Source: Candidatus Limnocylindrales bacterium (GTDB lineage: Bacteria > Moduliflexota > Moduliflexia > Moduliflexales > JAUQPW01). Taken from it: a DNA stretch of 64,000 nt. This document shows, piece after piece, positions 1 through 8,356 of this stretch (position 1 is its first letter; each line of letters begins with the position of its first letter). The position numbers were made by a program, and so were the translations under genes. The stretch lies in NCBI GenBank assembly GCA_035559535.1, contig DATMBG010000051.1:186001-250000 (forward strand). Reading direction: 5' to 3'. The notes below the pieces were generated by a model. The model did not search any database. It had not been told where the DNA came from and worked only from the letters and a program-made list of their open reading frames with translations.

Positions 1-258
1 GGGAAGGTGGTGAACCTCCATTTTTATAATCTTTTAGGATTTTTAGCCAAACTGGGGCTTGCAGGCATCGCCATGGGAGCTTCCATTTACTTTTATCACG
101 ATTGGGTTAAGGTTTTATTGGACCTCTCTCACCTGGTGGGCCGTGGAATTCTAGTCGGCTCTGCCGGAATGGTAGGACTGTTAACTTTCTTCGGCATGGT
201 TCTCCTTTTGAGGGTCCGAGAGGTGGGAACTCTGGTTCACTTACTCAGACCTCATTAA
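1..258 (+). CDS. MurJ/MviN-like lipid II flippase, C-terminal fragment
   Basis: The reading frame is open to the first base of the window, so this is the 3' end of a longer gene. The visible part has two hydrophobic segments (residues about 9-28 and 45-68 of the fragment) followed by a basic tail containing LRVREVGTLVHLL. This layout, two last membrane spans and a short amphipathic tail with a Glu after LRV, resembles the C-terminus of MurJ, the inner-membrane lipid II flippase of peptidoglycan synthesis. The assignment rests on C-terminal resemblance only. Another polysaccharide exporter of the MOP superfamily is possible. Confidence 0.5.
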   Translation, partial: GKVVNLHFYNLLGFLAKLGLAGIAMGASIYFYHDWVKVLLDLSHLVGRGILVGSAGMVGLLTFFGMVLLLRVREVGTLVHLLRPH

Positions 259-267
259 AAACCTGGC

Positions 268-768
268 ATGGTGCGTATTTTTCTGAAAATACCCGGGCAA
301 CTTCATCCCAAAACCGGTGGAAGGAACAACAGGCAAAAGGCAAAAATAATCGGGGTAGTTCCCTTTGCCTTGGGTTTTCTGTTCGTTCTGGGGAGTTGTA
401 CCAACAAGGGCGAAACCCCTGAGGAGATTGCCAGAATGTTTTTGGATAAGTATTATATCGAAATCGACCAGGAGGGCGCCCTTCCTATCAGTGCCGGGTT
501 GGCAGAGAAAAAACTCAAAGAAGAATTAAAACTGGTGGAAGGCATCCGGGGCATGGGGGTCTCACCCCAACAGGCAAAGCCCAACATTTATTATAAATTC
601 CAGGACGTTAAAGAATCCGGTCCTGCCACCAAAGTTTTTCGATACAAAATTATCATCAAGGGAGGACCGCAAGAGGTCCAGAAAGATGCCATTATGATTG
701 TTTCCAAAGTAAATAATGTCTGGAAGGTAACCAATTACGATACTTTCGAGGCTTCATCTCCCCCATAA
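268..768 (+). CDS. predicted lipoprotein of unknown function
   Basis: A 166-residue protein with a basic stretch, a hydrophobic segment (about residues 27-41) and a lipobox-like LGSC with Cys at about residue 44. This predicts a lipid-anchored periplasmic protein. The mature part (TPEEIARMFLDKYY onward) is a small mixed alpha/beta domain rich in Lys and Glu, loosely like NTF2/DUF4878-type folds, but I do not recognise the family. The n-region before the hydrophobic core is unusually long (about 26 residues), so the true start may be downstream of the ATG given here; no strong ribosome site is visible. It starts 9 nt after the MurJ-like gene and is probably cotranscribed with it. Confidence 0.55.
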   Translation: MVRIFLKIPGQLHPKTGGRNNRQKAKIIGVVPFALGFLFVLGSCTNKGETPEEIARMFLDKYYIEIDQEGALPISAGLAEKKLKEELKLVEGIRGMGVSPQQAKPNIYYKFQDVKESGPATKVFRYKIIIKGGPQEVQKDAIMIVSKVNNVWKVTNYDTFEASSPP

Positions 769-835
769 AGGGTGGTTGAGTGTTATGGATCTGTCCGGAC
801 ATTAAAGAATATCCCAACGAGTTACTCATCCTTCC

Positions 836-3151
836 TTAACGGGTCACACGTACCGATCCCTCTATTTCCACACGATTTTGTGAATGGCTTTTAAAGTGAC
901 TTATGACTTTTAGCCAACTTACTGCTTTCTGTAACTCTTCCCGAGTAATAGGAACCCCTCCATATCGTGCTTTGTAGTAGAGGCAGGTGATTTCTTGAAC
1001 TTCCGGGGTGTAAGGTACCTGTTTTTCTGCCAGTTGAAAAACAAATTCTTGGGGAGTTTGAGGGCCCTTCTTAGGAAATCCCTTTTTAGCAAGAATTCGA
1101 AGCATCCTCACATATAGCCTGGCTATTTGGAGTTGTTCAGGAGAAGCGGGGGAATGGGGAAAAAGTTTTTTGAACTCGGCCTTTTGCTTAGAGCGAAAGA
1201 GGATAATACCCACGGCAGTTAACCCAATGGCTATAACCGAGAGGGTGATCAGATTTTCTCGACTCAGCAAGGTTTTGATCCGATCCAACCGGGGCAGATC
1301 GGAGGGAAGTTTTTCCAGATACTTTGCCATCTGCCGCTGGAGGCGAAGCGTTTTATTCCTCAGGGTTATGGCCATTTCCACCTGATCCATGAGGTTGTAT
1401 TGGACAATATAACGGTCCCAGCGGGTTCGGATAAAATCAAGGTAGCGGTTTACTCTATTTACAACCGGAATCCGGTCGATAACCGGGGCGTATTCTTCAC
1501 TAAACGCAGCAGGGGGAGTGGGATCGAAGGTAATCCAACCTTTGCCGGGGAAGAAAACCTCAACCCAGGAGTGGGCATCGCTTTGTCGAACCACAAAATA
1601 CTTTCCAAACTCGTTCCACTGGCCTTGCTGGAACCCATTGACTATTCTGGCCGGAATATCCAGGGTTCGCAATAAAACCACCATACCCGTCGCGAAATAT
1701 TCACAATGTCCGGCCCGGTTTTTAAAGAAGAAATCTTCCAGGGGATCGACCCCTTTCTCCCTTTTTACCTCCAGACTATAGGTAAAATTATCCTGTAAAA
1801 ATCGCTCAATGGCCCTGGCTTTATCATAGGGATGTAAAGAGTTTTCAGTGATGGATCTGGCCAGTTTTTTTATTTCCGGAGACAGGGGCGGGAGTTGGGT
1901 ATATCTTTCCTTCAGGTCGGAAACTTCTCCATAGTCCATCGGACCTTCCTTGAGTTCTTCTTCAGAAGGGACTTTAAGATCCGAGTAAACGGTATACTTG
2001 CGCCCTCGATAGGGTGGGAAATCAGAACGAATCGTACCGGAAAGTTCATCTACATTGAGAGGGGTAAACATGCCGGCTACTCCTTGAATTTGATGGGCTC
2101 CGAAAATCACCGTAGAGGTAATGGGACTTACCTCGATTTCCTGTCTGAGTAAGGATGAGCCCCCCTTCAACTTTCCACCGAGGAAGGGTAAACGGGGACG
2201 CTCTCCCACGTTAAAAAAGTAGGTTGTTTTTCCGTCTAAAGTCAGTTCTGACCTTCCGGCTACTTTCCTCTCTTGCTTTCTGGAAACCTTCCAACTTCGA
2301 CCATCGTAGAAATCGAGGGATATACCCCGCCAGTAGAGTAAAGTCGAGGGTTTTCCGGATATATCCGGGAGTTCCACCCGCATAATCGGCGTATGGTTCT
2401 TCCGGATATTCCCAAAGGAACCCAGTATTACCTCGTCGGAGAAACCCGAAACAGGTTGAATCCTCTCCTTCTCCTGGAAAAAATAACCAATACTGATCCG
2501 AGGGACTACAAAGAAAATCGTCAGGGTAACTGCAAACATCAGAAGGGTGAGCATCGAGGTACCCAGGAAAAAAGAGGGATTAAGGATACTCTCAAACCGA
2601 TACATCTGAAAGATATTCGGATGCGGCGTACGTTCGGAATCCAGAGCATAGGACGCAATGGATAAAATCTGGGGCTTTTGATGGATCTCGATCTGTTGTT
2701 TAAGATGAAAGATAATTAAGGTCCAGGTGGCCAGAACGGTATATAAGATAAAGGGGATGGAGAAGATCACATCGGTTGTTACAACCGCAACGGTTAAAAG
2801 TTGAATGAAACTAATAACATAAAGAAACAGGTAATCTCTATTTTCTTTTTTCTGGAAGAGCTTTGTGACTTGAAGAAAGATCAGAAAGCTTACAATCCCT
2901 ACAACGGGATATCTTCGGATAAAAAGGATGTCTACAATGGACAGGAAGGCCGCCGGTAGAATCAAGGCATTCCAGAAGCGGTTGGATATACGAAGATGGA
3001 TTCTATCGCTGTCGATCATCCATCCTGTGGTAAGAAGGATCGTAAAGAGAATCAGATAGGAAGTACCAAAAAACTCCGTAAGAAGTAAGGATAGGAAGCC
3101 ACATGCGATGAGTAGATAACTGAATAACCTAAAGTAGGAAAGGAGTTTCAT
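836..3151 (-). CDS. TgpA-like transglutaminase with DUF3488 and DUF4129 regions
   Basis: A 771-residue membrane protein of the TgpA (DUF3488/transglutaminase) type. The N-terminal roughly 220 residues form several membrane spans. A large extracytoplasmic part follows, ending in a transglutaminase core. The catalytic triad is visible as Cys about 482 in GHCEYFATG, His about 527 in SDAHSWVEV and Asp about 542 in TFDPTPP. A further span lies at about residues 640-660, followed by a cytoplasmic DUF4129-like tail. The family is linked to cell-envelope homeostasis; substrates are mostly unknown. It lies 55 nt downstream of the DUF58 gene on the same strand, the usual partner. The MoxR ATPase that often completes this trio is not next to it. 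Confidence 0.9.
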   Translation of the reverse strand: MKLLSYFRLFSYLLIACGFLSLLLTEFFGTSYLILFTILLTTGWMIDSDRIHLRISNRFWNALILPAAFLSIVDILFIRRYPVVGIVSFLIFLQVTKLFQKKENRDYLFLYVISFIQLLTVAVVTTDVIFSIPFILYTVLATWTLIIFHLKQQIEIHQKPQILSIASYALDSERTPHPNIFQMYRFESILNPSFFLGTSMLTLLMFAVTLTIFFVVPRISIGYFFQEKERIQPVSGFSDEVILGSFGNIRKNHTPIMRVELPDISGKPSTLLYWRGISLDFYDGRSWKVSRKQERKVAGRSELTLDGKTTYFFNVGERPRLPFLGGKLKGGSSLLRQEIEVSPITSTVIFGAHQIQGVAGMFTPLNVDELSGTIRSDFPPYRGRKYTVYSDLKVPSEEELKEGPMDYGEVSDLKERYTQLPPLSPEIKKLARSITENSLHPYDKARAIERFLQDNFTYSLEVKREKGVDPLEDFFFKNRAGHCEYFATGMVVLLRTLDIPARIVNGFQQGQWNEFGKYFVVRQSDAHSWVEVFFPGKGWITFDPTPPAAFSEEYAPVIDRIPVVNRVNRYLDFIRTRWDRYIVQYNLMDQVEMAITLRNKTLRLQRQMAKYLEKLPSDLPRLDRIKTLLSRENLITLSVIAIGLTAVGIILFRSKQKAEFKKLFPHSPASPEQLQIARLYVRMLRILAKKGFPKKGPQTPQEFVFQLAEKQVPYTPEVQEITCLYYKARYGGVPITREELQKAVSWLKVISHFKSHSQNRVEIEGSVRVTR

Positions 3152-3206
3152 TTTTGTCCCTGGTCGGTAGTCAGGAGTTCAGCATCTTAAGTCTGTGGAT
3201 TAAGGT

Positions 3207-4337
3207 TTAAGGGCCATCCTTTATGGGAATTGACTGAAAGGGTCGATGGCCATCGACCCGTACTGATGATATACCTCTAATGAACCCAGAACTGTGGAAA
3301 ATGGACGTTTTTCCATCAAGACCTATAAGGATCTGCAGACCGCCTTTTCCATTCAGCTTTTGCGCTGCAGCAAGGAGCCTTGCGCGGGCCTGCCCATGGG
3401 TTGGTTCCAGAAGTGCTAAAACTCGTAGAATTTTAAACAGATGGACACAACCCCCATTGAAGGAGACCGTTTCAGAAGGGGTGATTAACTGGACCTCAAA
3501 GTTTTGATGGAGAAAATGCCAGGCGTAAGAAGCCGCCATATCCACAGCATCGTCGAGCTTCTGAACCAGACTTTGACTCCCCATTTCGGCTTCCCACTCG
3601 GAGGGACAGGAAGTATCCACGATCAGAGTCGCCCTCCTTCTGGACTCATCTTCAAATTCCCGGACCATGAGTCGAGACGACTTGGCCGTTGTTTTCCAAT
3701 GGATCCGTCGGGAACTATCCCCGGGAGTATACTCTCGAATCCCATTAAAATCCGTCCCCATCCCCCTCCGATCTACCTCCTGTTCTCCCTCCAGAAAAGC
3801 AGGGGAATCGGATAACCCGTGAATCGATTCGATTTTGGGATAGACCAGGACCTTCTGTTTGGGATCTAAAATCCTGGCACGCAGGCAAAGGCCGAAGGGA
3901 TATCCTGTCGAGACTTTAAGTCCCTTCAAGGAATGAAGGCCCCGGCGGCCGAGAACCAGGGTATATCGAAGGGTTACCTCACCTTTTGCCGGTATTTTTA
4001 TGAAAAAGGCCTTCGGTAACTCTGAAAATTCTTGCGAAAGATCCTCAACCAGAAGCGAAAAGGAAGGGAAGAGTCGCTTATGGTTAGTTAAAGTTACTTT
4101 CACAGAAAAAGGTTTACGCGCGTAAATGTGTTCGGGGAGGGTTCTCTGAACCTGAATTTTTCGAAGGGAAAGGGTGGAAAGGAGTCCAGAAGTGATAATA
4201 AAGCTGGACATCATTCCGAGAATTAAATAAAGTAAATTGTTACCGGTATTAACCGCGGCAATCCCGATGAGGAGGGTTAAACCTGAGAATATTTTTCCTT
4301 CGCGGGTCAACTTAACGATGTAGTTAGAGGGCCACAT
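3207..4337 (-). CDS. DUF58 domain-containing membrane protein
   Basis: A 376-residue protein with two N-terminal membrane segments (about residues 15-55) and the DUF58 signature: GIREYTPGD followed by RRIHWKTTAKSSRLMVREFE (about residues 205-235), then a von Willebrand A-like region with LIVDTS. DUF58 proteins are partners of MoxR ATPases and transglutaminases. The last twenty or so codons are unusual: they are encoded by a copy of the 28-nt palindromic repeat (3236-3263) plus flanking sequence, giving a tail (VRVDGHRPF...) that looks acquired rather than ancestral. The N-terminus abuts a short spacer after the 99-residue hypothetical gene. Confidence 0.9.
   Translation of the reverse strand: MWPSNYIVKLTREGKIFSGLTLLIGIAAVNTGNNLLYLILGMMSSFIITSGLLSTLSLRKIQVQRTLPEHIYARKPFSVKVTLTNHKRLFPSFSLLVEDLSQEFSELPKAFFIKIPAKGEVTLRYTLVLGRRGLHSLKGLKVSTGYPFGLCLRARILDPKQKVLVYPKIESIHGLSDSPAFLEGEQEVDRRGMGTDFNGIREYTPGDSSRRIHWKTTAKSSRLMVREFEDESRRRATLIVDTSCPSEWEAEMGSQSLVQKLDDAVDMAASYAWHFLHQNFEVQLITPSETVSFNGGCVHLFKILRVLALLEPTHGQARARLLAAAQKLNGKGGLQILIGLDGKTSIFHSSGFIRGISSVRVDGHRPFQSIPIKDGP
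3236..3263. repeat. 28-nt palindromic repeat, copy at the DUF58 C-terminus
   Basis: The inner arms GGGTCGATGG and CCATCGACCC are perfect complements. One end is GTAC, the other is the variant CTTTC also seen in the copy at 11980-12007. It lies inside the DUF58 reading frame and encodes part of its C-terminal tail. Confidence 0.8.
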
Positions 4338-4428
4338 GTATCTTTAATATAGCAACTTCTGTTCCAGGATGCCAGAGCTTTTTGTGGCCCTCTCTCTCCA
4401 TCTCCGGTTTTTCAAAAATCTTAACCAA

Positions 4429-4456
4429 GTACGGGCGCAAGGCCTTGCGCCCCTAC
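4429..4456. repeat. 28-nt palindromic repeat, GCAAGG/CCTTGC type
   Basis: Arms GTACGGGCGCAAGG and CCTTGCGCCCCTAC form a 28-nt near-perfect palindrome between the 99-residue hypothetical gene and the DUF58 gene, where it could also form a hairpin in the transcript. Confidence 0.85.
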
Positions 4457-4516
4457 TGGTTCCTTCCTTCCATCTCCTTATCGGGCTCCCTTTCCATCCC
4501 AGATTTTCAAAAAATC

Positions 4517-4816
4517 TCAAGGATGGTTGACAACTTCAAGTCCTTTGGTCAGCCGCTCTTTCAGTTGAATCATTAGCTGGAATAGATTTTCTTTCAAGAC
4601 ATCCCCGTTTTTAAATCGGACCCAGACCCGGTCGATCTGCTCTTCGAGCTTTCGGACTTCGCGCCATAGATTGGGATATCTCCGCAACCGGGCTCTAAAA
4701 TTTAAAGGGGCTCTGGGATAAGAGAATTGCTGGATAAGCTCTTCATAAAATTGATCCGGGTTAAACCTAGACCCGGTATATCTTTCTTTCAATTCTTTTA
4801 CTTCTAAAAACTCCAT
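4517..4816 (-). CDS. hypothetical small charged helical protein
   Basis: A 99-residue protein rich in Arg, Glu and Leu, predicted to be mostly helical, with a segment (about residues 45-90) that could form an amphipathic or coiled-coil helix. No signal peptide or membrane span. I do not recognise the family. It lies between recA and the DUF58 gene on the same strand, 151 nt downstream of recA. The codon pattern and an uninterrupted frame that reads sensibly support it as a real gene, but evidence is limited to that. Confidence 0.5.
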   Translation of the reverse strand: MEFLEVKELKERYTGSRFNPDQFYEELIQQFSYPRAPLNFRARLRRYPNLWREVRKLEEQIDRVWVRFKNGDVLKENLFQLMIQLKERLTKGLEVVNHP

Positions 4817-4905
4817 ACTGCTTTCAAACGTTTCAAGGGAGAGGTCATCCTCTCATGAAGTTGTTGGAAATAGCATTGATCTGTTGATAGAGATAAAGAG
4901 TGTCT

Positions 4906-4931
4906 GGAGATTTGAGACCTTTAAAATCTCC
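4906..4931 (-). terminator. candidate hairpin downstream of recA
   Basis: GGAGATTT and AAATCTCC form an 8-bp perfect stem with a 10-nt loop 37 nt past the recA stop. There is no clear U-tract, so termination is possible but not certain. Confidence 0.35.
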
Positions 4932-4967
4932 GGGCACCCCCTATCTCCAAGACTAAGATTTCCAGAC

Positions 4968-6074
4968 CTATACCTCGGCAAGGGTAGATACTTCCACCTC
5001 CTCGGAAATGCTTCCCATCTCCATAAATCCTTCCGGTTCCGGCGTTGAAACAGATTTCATACTCCGGGGTTTATCCAGACTCCAACGCTCTCGAATCTGC
5101 TGGGTGATCATCTCGGTTACTTCGGGATGTTCTTTTAAATAGGCCTTGACTGCCTCCCGTCCCTGTCCAATTCGCTCTCCATTATAGGCATACCAGGCTC
5201 CACTTTTGGTCATGATACCCAGGTTGGAAGCCAGATCCAGGATATCTCCTTCTCTGGAGATCCCTTCTCCGTAAAGGATATCGAACTCGGCTTCCTTAAA
5301 GGGAGGAGCTACTTTGTTTTTAACCACCTTGACTTTGGTTCGACTTCCAATAACATCCTGACCTTGCTTGATGGAAGTCATTTTGCGCACCTCCAGTCGT
5401 TGGGAAGCATAAAACTTAAGGGCCCTTCCCCCCGTGGTCGTTTCGTTATTACCGAACATAATCCCGATTTTTTCACGAATCTGATTGATAAAAATCACCG
5501 TTGTACGGGATTTACTGATGACAGCGGCCAGTTTCCGCATGGCCTGGGACATCAATCGGGCTTGAAGCCCCATCTGAGCATCTCCCATTTCCCCTTCCAA
5601 CTCCGCTTTGGGTACCAGCGCTGCAACGGAATCGATAATAACCAGATCAATAGCACCGCTTCGAACCAGAATATCGGCGATTTCTAAAGCCTGCTCTCCA
5701 TGATCGGGTTGGGAAATGAGAAGTTCATCGGTATTGACCCCTAATCTTCTGGCATACTTGGCATCCAGGGCGTGCTCTGCATCGATAAAAGCGACGGTAC
5801 CCCCTTGTTTTTGAGCTTCGGCGGCAATATGAAGCGCCAGGGTGGTCTTGCCGGAAGCTTCCGTTCCGTAAATTTCAATAATTCGACCCCGGGGTACCCC
5901 GCCAACCCCAAGGGCTAAATCCAGAGATAAACACCCTGTTGAGATAACCGGGATGTTTTCGACCGTTTCCTCTTGACCGAGTTTCATAATGGCCCCTTTT
6001 CCGAACTGCTTGTTGATTTGTGAAACTGCTAAATCTAAGGCTTTCGACCGTTTTTCTAAATCATTGTTATTCAT
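4968..6074 (-). CDS. recA: RecA recombinase
   Basis: DNA strand-exchange and SOS coprotease protein. All landmarks are present: Walker [10 protein letters not shown] at residues 70-78, Walker [13 protein letters not shown], the L1/L2 region with [18 protein letters not shown], and the MAW-type residues. I chose the ATG at 6074 (MNNNDLEKR, 368 residues) because family members begin near this point; an ATG seven codons upstream (6095) is also open and has no better ribosome site. The C-terminal tail is Glu-rich ([17 protein letters not shown]), as is usual for the regulatory tail. No LexA-like operator is evident upstream. A candidate promoter lies at 6223-6251. Confidence 0.98.
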   Translation of the reverse strand: MNNNDLEKRSKALDLAVSQINKQFGKGAIMKLGQEETVENIPVISTGCLSLDLALGVGGVPRGRIIEIYGTEASGKTTLALHIAAEAQKQGGTVAFIDAEHALDAKYARRLGVNTDELLISQPDHGEQALEIADILVRSGAIDLVIIDSVAALVPKAELEGEMGDAQMGLQARLMSQAMRKLAAVISKSRTTVIFINQIREKIGIMFGNNETTTGGRALKFYASQRLEVRKMTSIKQGQDVIGSRTKVKVVKNKVAPPFKEAEFDILYGEGISREGDILDLASNLGIMTKSGAWYAYNGERIGQGREAVKAYLKEHPEVTEMITQQIRERWSLDKPRSMKSVSTPEPEGFMEMGSISEEVEVSTLAEV

Positions 6075-6222
6075 ATAGATTAACCTGATTTGCAATTTAC
6101 CGGTTAGGGTTTTTGCAAAGAGTGGAAAGAGACGAAGCTCTGGAAGGTTCTTGTACCCTTATGGCTTCCCCCTTATCCTTTCTTAAAAAAATAGGTTTCC
6201 TGCAGATCATGCCTTTTATTCT

Positions 6223-6251
6223 AAGCTAGGGCGAAAAAAAGACGAAGTCAA
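6223..6251 (-). promoter_or_regulatory. candidate sigma70-type promoter of recA
   Basis: On the minus strand TTGACT is followed after 17 nt by TAGCTT, about 150 nt before the recA start. The -10 is weak, and a TAGAAT lies a few bases further on at poor spacing. Confidence 0.3.
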
Positions 6252-6370
6252 GAAAAAAAATAAAAAGTTTCACAAAAAATTTTCAGCAAAGGACGGTAAG
6301 ATAGAACGGTGACCAAAAAAGGAAGAAGGGTAAGGCCGGTCAGGAGGTATGGATCATTTACCTTTTTACT

Positions 6371-7387
6371 TTAGGGGGTCCATTGGAAGCCCAAAGAGGA
6401 AACCACCGAGAAATCAGGAGTGGATTGAGGTCGATTGAGGTTTTCCACGCCGCCCAGTTTCCAAATCAGATCCTTCCAAATCCGACAACTAAATCCCGCC
6501 GTCAACTCAAAAGCACTTCCATTATCCAGGGAGGTAGCCCCTGTGTCGTGAAAGGGGGTGGTATGGAATCCCAACTGGGCAAGGAGCGAAAACCGGGGGG
6601 TCCATCTGTATTCGCCGGCAAACCCAAAGCTAAAAATCGGACGGAGATCCCAATCAAAAGGTTCCAAAGGACCTCCCGGAAAGATGAGATTGGTGTCTCC
6701 ATATAGGGTGAAGTTTCCAAGGGATTTTTGGAAGACCGCTCCGATTCCAAAGTCGGGATGACCGCTTCCGAAGACTAAAGTTTCATCTCCTGTGGGAAGT
6801 TTAAGAGCTGCCCGGGCAGCTATTCCCCAGTGACCCGGGCTTTCCTTGACCAAGTGGAATTTTCCCTTTAAAATAATATCTCCCGGTCCGGAGTCTCCCG
6901 TTGTAAACTCCAAAGAAGTTCCATCGGTGGTTCGGAGAATGGAGAAATCAACGATATTCTGAGGGCGCTGATCCCGTGCCGGAAAGGTAGCTCCGATAAG
7001 ACCTTCGACTCCCTCAATAAAGGGATCCAGGAATCCCCCATGCCGCCACAGAAAAGGGATCTCTACCCCTGCTTCTAGGGCCTCTGTGATACCATAGGTC
7101 AGGATCAGCGCCAATCGACTGATTTCTTGATCCAGAAGGATGAAAATATTCGGGGGATTCGAGTTGATATTTAACGTGTTACTCTCTGCGAAGTTCAGCT
7201 CGACTTTCAATCGATTCCTGGGAAGGGTTTCTGCCTGTTCCGTAGGAAAGCTGAGAAATAATCCTTGGAGGGGGTGATAATTATGTACGGCTAAAGGACC
7301 CTGGGGGAGAGAGGCCGGGTAGGCTACTACACTCAGAACCATCTGGAGAACCACCCACCAAGATCCCCTTAAAATTAAATGTTTCAC
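6371..7387 (-). CDS. DUF3187 family outer-membrane-like protein
   Basis: A 338-residue secreted protein. It has an N-terminal signal peptide (residues about 1-26, ending near AYPAS) and then GPLAVHNYHPLQGLFLSFP, which matches the conserved opening of DUF3187. The remainder alternates short hydrophobic stretches with turns (for example GDIILKGKFHL, AARAALKLPTGDE, FTLYGDTNL), typical of a beta-barrel, and ends in an aromatic-containing strand. Function unknown; probably an outer-membrane protein. It starts 9 nt after the preceding membrane-protein gene, so the two are likely cotranscribed. Confidence 0.8.
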   Translation of the reverse strand: MKHLILRGSWWVVLQMVLSVVAYPASLPQGPLAVHNYHPLQGLFLSFPTEQAETLPRNRLKVELNFAESNTLNINSNPPNIFILLDQEISRLALILTYGITEALEAGVEIPFLWRHGGFLDPFIEGVEGLIGATFPARDQRPQNIVDFSILRTTDGTSLEFTTGDSGPGDIILKGKFHLVKESPGHWGIAARAALKLPTGDETLVFGSGHPDFGIGAVFQKSLGNFTLYGDTNLIFPGGPLEPFDWDLRPIFSFGFAGEYRWTPRFSLLAQLGFHTTPFHDTGATSLDNGSAFELTAGFSCRIWKDLIWKLGGVENLNRPQSTPDFSVVSSLGFQWTP

Positions 7388-7396
7388 AAGCCGTAC

Positions 7397-7888
7397 TTAA
7401 TCGAACTTCCCTGTCTCCTCTAAAGACCGTACTTCTAAAGCTATTGACTCTTCACCAGACTTTTCTTCCAGAACCTGTAGACGACGCTCCAATCTTTCCA
7501 AAGCAGACGTCACTACTAATTCTAAGTGGGTAATCCGTTCCGTGTCAACAGTTAATTTATATCCAACTTTCTTAGCCTGAAGGTGACGAAATCTTTCCAA
7601 GATCTGCAAAACCCACTCCCCTAATAGAAGAACAAAAGTTCCAAAGATGAGTAAGAGCGATCCGGTCAGCCCGAAGACACTTACCATCCAAAGGAGACGA
7701 ATATCTGCCGTAGGGGCGGAGGGCCCTCCGCCCGTACAAACATCACGGCCTACCTGTAAAAGCTGATAGAGGACATACAGGCCGCTAAGACTTCCCAGGA
7801 TGGCAAAAATCCTGAGGCTAATTTTCATAGGGACACGTAGGAATTGCATAAGTAGGTTAAACGTCTCGTTTGATGTCATGACCTCCAT
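7397..7888 (-). CDS. small membrane protein with palindromic repeat inside the frame
   Basis: A 163-residue protein with two membrane spans (about residues 22-42 and 68-92) and a C-terminal coiled-coil-like region (about 118-155). Family not recognised. Two features are odd. The segment between the spans (VCTGGGPSAPTADI) is encoded by a copy of the 28-nt palindrome at 7710-7737. The codons just after the start (TSNETFNLL) are encoded by a copy of the TCAAACG-type palindrome at 7852-7875. ATG at 7888 has no ribosome site; an ATG three codons on is preceded too closely by GGAGG. The start is uncertain, and the repeats may have reshaped this gene. DUF3187 follows 9 nt later. Confidence 0.6.
   Translation of the reverse strand: MEVMTSNETFNLLMQFLRVPMKISLRIFAILGSLSGLYVLYQLLQVGRDVCTGGGPSAPTADIRLLWMVSVFGLTGSLLLIFGTFVLLLGEWVLQILERFRHLQAKKVGYKLTVDTERITHLELVVTSALERLERRLQVLEEKSGEESIALEVRSLEETGKFD
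7710..7737. repeat. 28-nt palindromic repeat inside a coding sequence
   Basis: Arms GTAGGGGCGGAGGG and CCCTCCGCCCGTAC are nearly perfectly complementary. The copy lies within the 163-residue membrane protein and encodes the loop between its two spans without breaking the frame. Confidence 0.9.
7852..7875. repeat. TCAAACG-type palindrome, copy 1
   Basis: GTAGG followed by TTAAACG-TCT-CGTTTGA. It overlaps the first codons of the minus-strand membrane-protein gene and is almost identical to the copy at 7969-7992. Confidence 0.85.
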
Positions 7889-7889
7889 T

Positions 7890-7911
7890 TTTAAAACTTG
7901 GAAGTTTTAAA
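7890..7911. promoter_or_regulatory. perfect 10-bp inverted repeat directly before a start codon
   Basis: TTTAAAACTT and AAGTTTTAAA are separated by GG and lie one nucleotide upstream of the start at 7888. The repeat could be an operator or a hairpin that hides the start codon. Confidence 0.4.
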
Positions 7912-7968
7912 GTTACAAAGTTTACTGCCAGATGAAAGGAGTTAAAGAAAACTTCTCAAAGCGAAGAA

Positions 7969-7992
7969 GTAGGTCAAACGTCTCGTTTGATG
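7969..7992. repeat. TCAAACG-type palindrome, copy 2
   Basis: GTAGG followed by TCAAACG-TCT-CGTTTGA and TG, a perfect 7-bp inverted repeat around three bases. Nearly identical to copy 1, 117 nt away, in the same orientation. Confidence 0.85.
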
Positions 7993-8281
7993 AAGAAAGG
8001 GATCTATTTTTGATATAAATTTAAGGGATAAGAAGTTTAAAAGTCAAAGTGGAGGAAGATCGATCTGGGATGATTAGCAATTAAAATAAACTTTCTTTAA
8101 ACTTTTTTGTCACAGGTTCCACGGATTTTTAGACGAGGGAAAGAAAGAGGGTCAGAAGGTTTCACAGAAACAGAAGGTTTTTATTTCTAACTTTTTTGCT
8201 ATGAAAAGACCTTTTTTCTTTTAAAGGTTGTGTTGGAACCCGGATACCTGTGATTTCCCTTTTTGTTTATTAACTTTTTCC

Positions 8282-8310
8282 TTGACTTCAAAGTTTTAAA
8301 AAGATTCAAT
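8282..8310 (+). promoter_or_regulatory. candidate promoter of the dehalogenase gene
   Basis: TTGACT, 17-nt spacer, TTCAAT. The predicted start of transcription lies about 40 nt before the ATG at 8357. Confidence 0.4.
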
Positions 8311-8356
8311 GTGCTCAAAGCACAGGGGGAGAGTGGATAAGAATAAGGAGGTCAAC

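Larger units (their letters stand above)
7889..8356. other. 468-nt divergent intergenic region
   Basis: It separates the minus-strand membrane-protein gene from the plus-strand dehalogenase gene. It is AT-rich and holds a perfect inverted repeat (7890-7911), a TCAAACG-type palindrome (7969-7992) and a candidate promoter (8282-8310). No further gene seen. Confidence 0.6.

Noticed and set aside
4968-6260. LexA-type operator upstream of recA
   Set aside because: No CTGT-N8-ACAG or GAAC-N4-GTTC-like palindrome was found at the expected place.
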